Assembly (NCBI GenBank): GCA_964607015.1
Contig: CAZSHN010000008.1
Span: forward strand, 1 to 33,613
DNA: 33,613 bases
DNA from: CAYUNN01 sp964607015
GTDB lineage: Bacteria; Patescibacteriota; Minisyncoccia; Minisyncoccales; JAGGXC01
Direction: 5' to 3'
The position numbers and the translations under genes are program-made. The notes beneath the pieces are model-generated. The model was not told the origin of the DNA. It worked only from the letters and a program-made list of their open reading frames with translations, and ran no database searches. Numbering within the stretch: position 1 is the first letter of the stretch; each line of letters begins with the position of its first letter. Shown here piece by piece: positions 24,934 to 31,945 of this stretch.

Positions 24934-25854
24934 TTAGGAAGCAGTGTTCACAGCACCAACGGTGTTTGTTCCTGAATAAGCTGCTGGATATTGAGGATCA
25001 GGAATGTCTATAATCCAGTAAATATCATCTGTGCTATCAGAAGTTGTGGCCGTTGGCTTAGGCAATTCTACATCTAATTCAGTAGGCGATCCAGTCAAAG
25101 CAACCCAGGCAGCACTTCCAGTTGCATAAGTAGAACTAGTAGAATATTGTTGCTGCCCTACCCCAATAGTATGACCTGCACCATCGTCCATATCTACTCC
25201 AGAAATTTCGTTATTTATATCACAATTTCCTGTATTGGTAGCATTAACGCTTTGCTCAGTACTTGTTGCTCCAGGATTAACTGTTCCATAATTTATTGTG
25301 GATCCTATGTCCATCGCAGGAAGGAAATTTACTTCTTGACTACTAGAATTAGTATCAGAGTTTGACCCACTATCTACAACAGTAATGTCCATTTGCCATT
25401 CATCATCAGGATAGGTACTACTAGCAACCGACGGTTCAGCAATGAACCAAACGTCTGCTTCACAGCTTACGTCACAACTGTTTCCCGAACAATTACTTGT
25501 TGCGCAAGAAACCCAACTGGAATAACACCAATTTGCATCTTGAACCGAATCAGAACAAGAAGAAGCGTTTAAAAAGAGAGTAGAAGTAACCGAACTTAGA
25601 TCTTCATAACCATTAGCATCAGTAACAGTAGAAGTTCCTGTTACAGTGACAGTAGTATTTTCATTTAAAGTTATATTAGAGCCTCCGTTCAAAGTAACTG
25701 CTCCCACGGTCGGAGCTTCATTCCCTACTGTAACCGAAGGAGTAATAGTATCAGCAACTATTTCTTTAACTACAATCCCTAAACCAAAAACAGCAATTAC
25801 AAAAACAGCAATTACAGCAAGCCAGGGAATTGAGGATCTCATTTTTTTAACCAT
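24934..25854 (-). CDS. Exported Cys-rich surface module protein (short paralogue)
   Basis: 306 residues. There is a signal or anchor helix at about 9-30, then TITPSVTVGNEAPTVGAVTLNG, a Thr/Ser-rich beta region, and a Cys cluster (CATSNCSGNSCDVSCEADVWF). Further on are INYGTVNPGATSTEQSVN and LPKPTATTSDSTDDIYWIID. From about residue 42 to the end it aligns by eye with residues 649-906 of the next upstream gene's product, with the same order of NGYEDL, CATS-C, DVWF, YGT-NPG, NTGNC/NQGNC, LPKPT and DIYW/TIYW. It ends without an anchor. No Cys-based enzyme motif is seen, so the cysteines probably form stabilising disulfides. An extended -10 lies upstream, so it may have its own promoter. Confidence 0.8.
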   Translation of the reverse strand: MVKKMRSSIPWLAVIAVFVIAVFGLGIVVKEIVADTITPSVTVGNEAPTVGAVTLNGGSNITLNENTTVTVTGTSTVTDANGYEDLSSVTSTLFLNASSCSDSVQDANWCYSSWVSCATSNCSGNSCDVSCEADVWFIAEPSVASSTYPDDEWQMDITVVDSGSNSDTNSSSQEVNFLPAMDIGSTINYGTVNPGATSTEQSVNATNTGNCDINNEISGVDMDDGAGHTIGVGQQQYSTSSTYATGSAAWVALTGSPTELDVELPKPTATTSDSTDDIYWIIDIPDPQYPAAYSGTNTVGAVNTAS

Positions 25855-25922
25855 GAACAGCTTTTAAATTATTTAACACAAAATATACTCTCCTATTCTC
25901 TTTTATATTTATCGTTAAAATC

Positions 25923-25931
25923 ATTATAACA
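25923..25931 (-). promoter_or_regulatory. Extended -10 promoter before the Cys-rich module gene
   Basis: TGTTATAAT on the minus strand matches TGnTATAAT. It would give a leader of about 62 nt for the gene at 24934-25854. It is an internal promoter of the surface block. The leader contains AGGAG at about 25890-25894, 10 nt before a GTG that opens an 11-codon frame overlapping the main start. Confidence 0.55.
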
Positions 25932-25971
25932 TAATTTAAAATGACTAATATATATAATAGCTGTGGAAAAA

Positions 25972-28692
25972 TTATTCAGCCTTTGCCTCGTAAGTTGTGG
26001 TCCCGTTATACTCCCCCGCTTGTTGAACAGAAGGTATTCCAATCCCCCAATAAATAGTGTCTGTAGAGTTAGAAGGATGATCGGTTGGTTTAGGCAAATC
26101 TAAATCAACAAAATTTGTCTCGCTGCTAGTAGCGTCTGTCCCAGACCCATACGCTACTGCACTAGTAGCATACTCCTGGTAACCTACCGGGATACTGTTT
26201 CCTGAGCTCTCAAGATCGGTTCCGTAGATAATAAGACCAATAGAACAATTGCCTTGATTTGTTATTGTTTCACTCTCGCTTAAAGTTCCTGTATCTTCTC
26301 CTGGGTTGAGAGTACCATAATCAATACTATCAGAGCTTTTATCAAAAGAAGCAAGCGTCCTCATTTCTCCACTAGTTGTTCCAACTGCACTTTCCCCTGC
26401 CTGATCATCTGCGTACATCCAAAACTCCCAACCTCCTGCCTCGGTAGGAGTAGCATGAAACCAAACATCTACGTCGCAAGTAAGAATACAGCTATTGCTT
26501 GAACAAGAACTTGTTGCGCAAGATTCGGAAACTACTTCTTGATCATAACAATCATTTGCATCATAGTGACAATCTTCTCCTCCAGAAACATCAGACCAAT
26601 AAAAAGCTCCTCTAAAAGTATTTAAGTCCTCGTAACCATTAGAATCAGTAACAGTCGCAGTCGCAACCACTTCAGTAGTAGTTCCTCCGGTTAAAACAAT
26701 GGGTTCATTCCCATTTAGCGTGATAGACCCAATAGTAGGAGGGTCATTGTAAAGAATATTGGCAAACTGAACAGAGGTAGAAATTGTTTCTCCATAATGA
26801 GTATATTCAGCAAAAATCTTAGAATCATTACTATAATTAGAACTTAGCCATTCAAAAATAGTTGCAGTAGTTGATGTTACAGTTTCTGTTCCTTCGCTCC
26901 AATCATCACTGTCCTTATAATCAGAAGATCCAACTCTATATTTCAAAGAATAAGTCGTAGGAAAAGTAGCAGCAGCATCTATCCAGATAGCATAAAGAGT
27001 ATCGTCAGAGCTATTATGAGAAATAGTTGAATATTCAATTGAACTACCATCAAACAACTCAAGTTCTGATGTCCAAGCATTAGAAGCAGAAGGATAAACC
27101 CTGAAATAAACTTTGTCACTCCGAGAATAAACAAGTCCTACTTTTCCATCTGATCCATCCTCAAAGGCAACGGCAGATACACTATACTCAAGTCCATCAC
27201 TTGAACTGGCAAGCCCTGATGGCGATCCCCAGGATTCTCTACTATACAGAGCATAATTTACATTCACTCCATCTTTCCAAATAGCCATCATGTCTCCAGC
27301 AGAACCATAAAAACCTGGAACAATAACCGGCACAGTATTTGCGGAAGAGATGCTACTGTCAACAGTATCTACGGTTAACCAGCTACTGACATCATTTGTA
27401 GTAGAAGCTCTTCTCGCCTTTATCGAGTCTGGGCTAACTCCCGAAAAATAAGTAGAAATAGCCCAGACATAATCGTTCTCATCCCTTCTAATATCACAGT
27501 ATTTATAGCTGGTAAGCTCTGCTGACGAAAAAACAGTATTAGCAGACCCCCAACTAAATCCAGTGCCAGGATAAGAAGAAGCTTCTCTTGCTAAAATCGA
27601 CCCCCTCCCTTCCGAATAAACTATAAAGCAGTAAGAAGAGTCACAATCAACCGAGAAATCAGAGACCCAATTCCTATTACTAATCCGGGCACTGCTATTT
27701 TCTGTCCAACTAGAACCGTCAGTGCTGTAATGAAATTCAATTCTCTCATCATCGGTTGAATAGAAAGAAACCCAGTATCGTGATCCGTCCCACCATGTTT
27801 TCCTTTGAGAAGGATTTCCCGTATCCGAACTAAGCAAAGTACTATCTACAGTATAAACTGGGTCAACAATTACCGTAGACTTTGCTGGAATCGAAACTTT
27901 AATCTCAACTAACATCTTCTTTTCTGAATTCTCTTCAAAGATCCAAATTCCTGGATCAAAGTCCAACAAGTCAGTGAAATCGTAAACAAATTCTTCTTGG
28001 CCGGAAGAAACAAAACTAATCTTGTTTCCCTTTTCAGAAGATATTAATTTAGGTCTTTGCGAGATCGAAAAAGATTCTTCTCCAAAATCAAAATGAGAAG
28101 CATTTATAAGGTGAGTTAATTTTAGATTAATATTAATTTCTTCGTTTGAACTGTTCTTGAAAGATATTTTTTGCTTTACTGATTTTTCTCCTCTTTTTTC
28201 GTAAAAGGTTTCAAAATCAAGACCTGGAATATTAATTTTTGTCTGAACGAAATTCTCTCCTTTATTAACATTTTTTTCTAATCTATACTCCGGAAGATTT
28301 TTTGATCCAGCAACTGATTTAATTCTATCCATTAAGGTTGGAGAATAATAAAAGTTTTCTTTTTTGAATAAAGGTTTGTCAGATTCAATAGAAATCTTAA
28401 CATCACCAAGTTCTGATTGGAGAAAATGATATTCATTCAAAAATTCATTCTCTGGTAGCTCAGAAATAAAATACTGGTCAACTATTTTAATTTCTTCTGC
28501 GACAAAAGCTTGATTGTTTTCTTTTCTAACAAGAGGAAGGTTTTGAGAATAAAAATCTTGGTCAACTTTTAAGCTTGACTCTTTTAATTCATAGTTATTT
28601 TCAACGCTCTCTTGAGCTTGAACAAAAAAGGTAGAACTAATCACCAAAGCAATAATTGATATAAAAAGTATGACTTTAAAATAAGGAGGCAT
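25972..28692 (-). CDS. Large exported propeller-like protein with Cys-rich C-terminal module
   Basis: 906 residues. A signal peptide (about 1-26, ending FFVQAQ) is followed by about 250 residues of beta-rich sequence. From roughly 285 to 645 come repeated Trp/Tyr/Ser-rich strands such as TWWDGSRYWVSFYSTDD, FHYSTDGSSWTENSS and VGLVYSRSDKVYFRVY. These look like blades of a sialidase-type (BNR) beta-propeller, though no catalytic site is identified. Residues 649-906 are the Cys-rich module shared with the next downstream gene. No C-terminal membrane anchor or sortase signal is visible, so it must be released or held by a partner, perhaps the anchored proteins in this block. It starts 31 nt after the upstream gene. 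Confidence 0.8.
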   Translation of the reverse strand: MPPYFKVILFISIIALVISSTFFVQAQESVENNYELKESSLKVDQDFYSQNLPLVRKENNQAFVAEEIKIVDQYFISELPENEFLNEYHFLQSELGDVKISIESDKPLFKKENFYYSPTLMDRIKSVAGSKNLPEYRLEKNVNKGENFVQTKINIPGLDFETFYEKRGEKSVKQKISFKNSSNEEININLKLTHLINASHFDFGEESFSISQRPKLISSEKGNKISFVSSGQEEFVYDFTDLLDFDPGIWIFEENSEKKMLVEIKVSIPAKSTVIVDPVYTVDSTLLSSDTGNPSQRKTWWDGSRYWVSFYSTDDERIEFHYSTDGSSWTENSSARISNRNWVSDFSVDCDSSYCFIVYSEGRGSILAREASSYPGTGFSWGSANTVFSSAELTSYKYCDIRRDENDYVWAISTYFSGVSPDSIKARRASTTNDVSSWLTVDTVDSSISSANTVPVIVPGFYGSAGDMMAIWKDGVNVNYALYSRESWGSPSGLASSSDGLEYSVSAVAFEDGSDGKVGLVYSRSDKVYFRVYPSASNAWTSELELFDGSSIEYSTISHNSSDDTLYAIWIDAAATFPTTYSLKYRVGSSDYKDSDDWSEGTETVTSTTATIFEWLSSNYSNDSKIFAEYTHYGETISTSVQFANILYNDPPTIGSITLNGNEPIVLTGGTTTEVVATATVTDSNGYEDLNTFRGAFYWSDVSGGEDCHYDANDCYDQEVVSESCATSSCSSNSCILTCDVDVWFHATPTEAGGWEFWMYADDQAGESAVGTTSGEMRTLASFDKSSDSIDYGTLNPGEDTGTLSESETITNQGNCSIGLIIYGTDLESSGNSIPVGYQEYATSAVAYGSGTDATSSETNFVDLDLPKPTDHPSNSTDTIYWGIGIPSVQQAGEYNGTTTYEAKAE

Positions 28693-28723
28693 AAAAAAAT
28701 CAAAAACCGAATTTTTTTATAGA

Positions 28724-29962
28724 TTAGCTTGTTTCGCTTGAAGTTCCATTTTCAGAATCNNNNNNNNNNNNNNNNNNNNNNNNNNNNNNNNNNNNNNNNN
28801 NNNNNNNNNNNNNNNNNNNNNNNNNNNNNNNNNNNNNNNNNNNNNNNNNNNNNNNNNNNTCTTCTTCCTCAGGCTGATTTGAAGTTTCATCTTCAATTAC
28901 CTGTTCTCTTTTTTCATTAAGAATCCAATAATTAAATTCCAAGTCGTTATCACTTTCTTCTTTCAAAGAAATAGTAAAAGAATGACTAGGAACTTTCTCT
29001 GAAATCCACCAGGCACTACTCGGCTCATCAACAAAACTGATAAAGATGAGACTGTCTTCTTTTATAGAATCATTGAATATTCTTATTGAGTCACTTCCTT
29101 TTTTCAAAACAAGACTTTCTACTTTTTGCCTGCTATAAACTTTCTCTTCTTCTGTTTGGATTTCTTCTTCGGGAGCAATTCCTTTATCAACCACTAAAAC
29201 CCGATAAAGAGTATCTATTTTTTTACTAATATCAGTGATAGCGATAAGGATTCTCTCAATCTTCATTAAAATCTGATCAATCTTCTCGTTAATTACATTA
29301 ATAGCTTCTTTAATATCAGACAGGCCATCGCTAACAAAAGTTATAAAATTCTTAAAAGTATTAACAGAAAAAGAACCTCCTTTGTCAGCACCTTCTGTTT
29401 GAGCGTCATTTAAATCGAATAAGACAACTGAATCAGATTCATTGCCAATTCTCTTTTCTATAAAATCAGAAATATCTCCCATCTCACTTTGATTTATTCC
29501 TTCATTCTCAACAAGATTAGAAAGACTAACTATTTTTTTTCTTGATTGTGTTCCAATGTCCCAAGTAATATCTCCTTCTTCCGTCTCTTCTCCAATACTG
29601 ACATCCAGCCAAAAAGAGCCTTGGCTAAAATCAATATCTATTGGATTTCTTCTTCCAAGGATAACCTTAAAACTTCCGTTCTCTACAAAAATAGAATTAT
29701 AGAAACTATATTCTTCCTGCCATAAAATACTTCCTTCCGTCTTAGCATCATAAATGGTAAACCTCATATTATATCTCCCATCTTCAACTGGTGCTCCTTC
29801 GGAATCAGTCAACTCTCCTTGATACATTATCCTTAAATTTTTCTGCTGCTCTTCCTGAGCTTCGATCGACAAAGGAAGTAAACCAAAACTTGTTCCTGCA
29901 AAAACAATCAGAAAGAAAAGAGGAAGTATTTTATTTTTTTTATTAAAAAACATAAACATCAT
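28724..29962 (-). CDS. Exported coiled-coil surface protein, interrupted by a scaffold gap
   Basis: A signal peptide (about 8-35) is followed by a small beta domain opening RIMYQGELTDSEGAPVEDGR and including FRFTIYD-like MRFTIYD and ENGSFKVILG, a type of domain common at the start of CPR surface proteins. Residues about 210-270 form a coiled coil (INEKIDQILMKIERILIAIT...). A beta domain near 290-350 (DSIRIFNDSIKEDSLIFISF, FNYWIL) follows. The Glu-rich linker EDETSNQPEEE then enters 100 N. After the gap, DSENGTSSETS and a TAA stop remain in the same frame, but the true gap length and frame are unknown. Its start overlaps the upstream regulator's stop (ATGA), so the two are translationally coupled. 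Confidence 0.75.
   Translation of the reverse strand: MMFMFFNKKNKILPLFFLIVFAGTSFGLLPLSIEAQEEQQKNLRIMYQGELTDSEGAPVEDGRYNMRFTIYDAKTEGSILWQEEYSFYNSIFVENGSFKVILGRRNPIDIDFSQGSFWLDVSIGEETEEGDITWDIGTQSRKKIVSLSNLVENEGINQSEMGDISDFIEKRIGNESDSVVLFDLNDAQTEGADKGGSFSVNTFKNFITFVSDGLSDIKEAINVINEKIDQILMKIERILIAITDISKKIDTLYRVLVVDKGIAPEEEIQTEEEKVYSRQKVESLVLKKGSDSIRIFNDSIKEDSLIFISFVDEPSSAWWISEKVPSHSFTISLKEESDNDLEFNYWILNEKREQVIEDETSNQPEEEXXXXXXXXXXXXXXXXXXXXXXXXXXXXXXXXXXDSENGTSSETS
28760..28859. other. Scaffold gap (100 N)
   Basis: Exactly 100 N. The flanks encode low-complexity Glu/Ser-rich sequence, which suggests an unresolved repeat. The round number indicates a nominal size. Confidence 0.95.
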
Positions 29963-30786
29963 TCATTTTCATTTACAGGAACCATAACGTAGAAATATTT
30001 TTGACCTCTCCCTTTTTCGAAAATAGGAATAATAATTCCTGAAAGATTATCTTCTGATTTAATTTCAACTTCATCTGAAAAAGAATCTTTAATATCTTCT
30101 TCGTTCTTTTTCTCTTCCGAAGAAAAAACAACAACTCCTTTTTCTTCATCAGAACTTTCTTCTATTTCTGGAATTACGTCTTCTTTTTTTTCTTCTGTTT
30201 CAATTTTCTTTTCTGAAAAATAACCTACTATCTTTTCTTTCGCTAGATAGAAATATTCTCCTGATCCAATTTTAGTTAAATGTCCTTTTGTTCCATTGAT
30301 CAGCCAATCTCCATATTCTTTGAACACTTCAAAAGTAGAAGCCTGAACATCTTCTGTTGTTATAAATTCTGTAGTCACAACTAATTCTTTTTCAAAATCT
30401 TTTACTTCTTTTTGAAACGAAGAAAAAGACATTCCTCGAGAAAAAGAAAATATTGAAAATAACAATAAGAAAGAAGCAAAAAATATAACCAACAACAATG
30501 GACGGGAAAACGAAAAAGAAGCTTCAACTATAGGTTCAAGCAATCTCTCATTCTCAGTTTCAACAGGCAATCTTTCTGGAGGTTTAATAACTATCTTTTC
30601 TTTCTTTCCTTTTTCAGCAACATTGTCCAAATAATCCTGCAACCATTCTTTCGTCGTATACCAATTTCTCTTTATTTTCTTTGCCTTAAGCTTTCCTTGC
30701 CTTGCTCTCAAAGACAAATAAGACTGCGAATAATTACAGTATTTAGTTGCCTCCCTAAGGAGAATGTATTTGTTTTTACTAGTCAT
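29959..30786 (-). CDS. Membrane-tethered helix-turn-helix protein, probable regulator of the surface block
   Basis: 275 residues. Residues about 5-52 (LLREATKYCNYSQSYLSLRA, then RQGKLKAKKIKRNWYTTKEW) resemble an excisionase/MerR-like winged helix DNA-binding domain. A Lys/Glu linker leads to one strong membrane helix at about 97-116. The remaining 155 residues are rich in Glu/Lys/Ser and would face outside, ending near YFYVMVPVNENE. This N-in/C-out layout with a cytoplasmic DNA-binding head fits a one-component membrane regulator. The gene heads the block, ends with TGA overlapping the next ATG, and is preceded by a perfect 16-bp palindrome in its leader. DNA binding and target are inferred. 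Confidence 0.75.
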   Translation of the reverse strand: MTSKNKYILLREATKYCNYSQSYLSLRARQGKLKAKKIKRNWYTTKEWLQDYLDNVAEKGKKEKIVIKPPERLPVETENERLLEPIVEASFSFSRPLLLVIFFASFLLLFSIFSFSRGMSFSSFQKEVKDFEKELVVTTEFITTEDVQASTFEVFKEYGDWLINGTKGHLTKIGSGEYFYLAKEKIVGYFSEKKIETEEKKEDVIPEIEESSDEEKGVVVFSSEEKKNEEDIKDSFSDEVEIKSEDNLSGIIIPIFEKGRGQKYFYVMVPVNENE

Positions 30787-30793
30787 TATTGAT

Positions 30794-30809
30794 TATCCGA
30801 TATCGGATA
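30794..30809. promoter_or_regulatory. 16-bp perfect palindrome, candidate operator
   Basis: TATCCGATATCGGATA is a perfect inverted repeat placed 7 nt upstream of the ATG of the membrane-tethered HTH gene and about 17-30 nt after its likely transcription start. It is GC-rich for this AT-rich intergenic DNA. The position suits autoregulation by a dimeric DNA-binding protein. The 10-bp core recurs inside rodA at 31674-31683. Confidence 0.6.
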
Positions 30810-30832
30810 TATAAAATAACTGCTACTCTTTC

Positions 30833-30838
30833 ATTATA
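30833..30838 (-). promoter_or_regulatory. -10 box of the surface-block promoter
   Basis: TATAAT on the minus strand, about 46 nt before the ATG of the HTH gene. The -35 position falls in the terminator hairpin and reads TTTTAG, a weak match. Transcription would start near 30826, so the palindrome would be in the leader. Confidence 0.45.
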
Positions 30839-30844
30839 TAGCTT

Positions 30845-30865
30845 AAAAACCCCTTCTAAAAGGGG
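30845..30865 (-). terminator. Intrinsic terminator after rodA
   Basis: On the minus strand CCCCTT and AAGGGG form a 6-bp stem with a 4-nt loop, followed by TTTTT. It lies 35 nt after the rodA stop and separates the ligA-rodA side from the surface block. Confidence 0.88.
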
Positions 30866-30900
30866 CTTTTCTGTGGATAATCAAGGCCTTAAAATAGTTT

Positions 30901-31845
30901 TTAAACGTTACTTCTTGTAAAAATATTCTGCAAGAATCCGATACCAACAAAAGTCATAATCAAACCAGACCCTCCGTAGCTAACCAATGGCAAAGAAATA
31001 CCAATAATAGGAAGCAGTCCAAGGTTCATTCCAACATGGATAAAGAATTGAGAGATGAGAATAACAGCAAATCCTGAACTAAATAATCGGAAGAAATTAT
31101 TCTTAGAAATAATAGCAATTTTTATTATTCTCCAGATGAAAATAGAAAAGAGAGAAAGCAAAGCCAACACCCCAACAAAACCAGTTTCTTCTGCAATACT
31201 GGCGAATATAAAATCGGTATGAGTTTCAGGTAAAAACCCGTATTGAGTCTGAGATCCTTTGCCAATTCCCTTGCCCAATAACCCTCCTGAACCAATAGCA
31301 ATCTTTGCTTGTCTTTGAGACCAACTTGCCCCAAGAGGCTCTAATTGAGGATTAACAAAACTCATTATTCTTTCTTTCTGATAATCTTCTAAAAGAAAAC
31401 TCCATCCCAAAGAAGCAACAACAAGAAAAAGCAAACAAAGAAGCAAGAAGTGTTTTATCTTAATCCCTGAAATTACCAAAATTGTAAGCCATAAAGAAAG
31501 AACAATCAAAACAGACCCAAGGTCTGGTTGAAGAAAAATTAAAAGACAAGGAATAAAAACATATATCCCTGATAAAAAGATATGTCTCAACCTGTACATC
31601 TCAACGTGTCTTGTTGAGAAATACTTAGCTAAAAGAATTACCAAAATAATCTTAACAAGCTCTATTGGGTCAACCGATATCGGCCCTAATTTATACCATC
31701 CCTGAACCCCTCTTGTTTCAGAAACAAGAAACAATCCAGCTAACAATAAAACAGAAACAAAATAAAGTACTAAAATTAAATGAGGATTATTTTTAAAAAT
31801 CTTCAGATCAAGAAAACTAAAAAGAAACATTAAAAAAACTCCTAT
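30901..31845 (-). CDS. rodA: Rod-shape glycosyltransferase RodA (SEDS family), start missing
   Basis: 314 residues to the stop; the N-terminal part is lost in the scaffold gap. SEDS proteins polymerise lipid II into peptidoglycan at the membrane. Visible are the family segments QGWYKLGPISVDPIELVKI, FLQPDLGSVLIVLSLWLTI, RQAKIAIGSGGLLGKGIGKG and FLPETHTDFIFASIAEETG. Near the end is GISLPLVSYGGSG. About eight membrane helices can be seen. The order of motifs and the 'GSGGLLGKG' loop favour RodA over FtsW, though the two are close. About 50 residues are probably missing at the start. Confidence 0.88.
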   Translation of the reverse strand: MGVFLMFLFSFLDLKIFKNNPHLILVLYFVSVLLLAGLFLVSETRGVQGWYKLGPISVDPIELVKIILVILLAKYFSTRHVEMYRLRHIFLSGIYVFIPCLLIFLQPDLGSVLIVLSLWLTILVISGIKIKHFLLLCLLFLVVASLGWSFLLEDYQKERIMSFVNPQLEPLGASWSQRQAKIAIGSGGLLGKGIGKGSQTQYGFLPETHTDFIFASIAEETGFVGVLALLSLFSIFIWRIIKIAIISKNNFFRLFSSGFAVILISQFFIHVGMNLGLLPIIGISLPLVSYGGSGLIMTFVGIGFLQNIFTRSNV

Positions 31846-31945
31846 NNNNNNNNNNNNNNNNNNNNNNNNNNNNNNNNNNNNNNNNNNNNNNNNNNNNNNN
31901 NNNNNNNNNNNNNNNNNNNNNNNNNNNNNNNNNNNNNNNNNNNNN
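31846..31945. other. Scaffold gap (100 N)
   Basis: Exactly 100 N, joining the 5' part of ligA to the 3' part of rodA. The missing ends of both genes need several hundred bases, so the size is nominal. Confidence 0.95.

Noticed and set aside
29959..30786. Phage excisionase, because of the HTH domain
   Set aside because: Excisionases are small soluble proteins; this product has a membrane helix and a long external half, and no integrase or attachment site is nearby.
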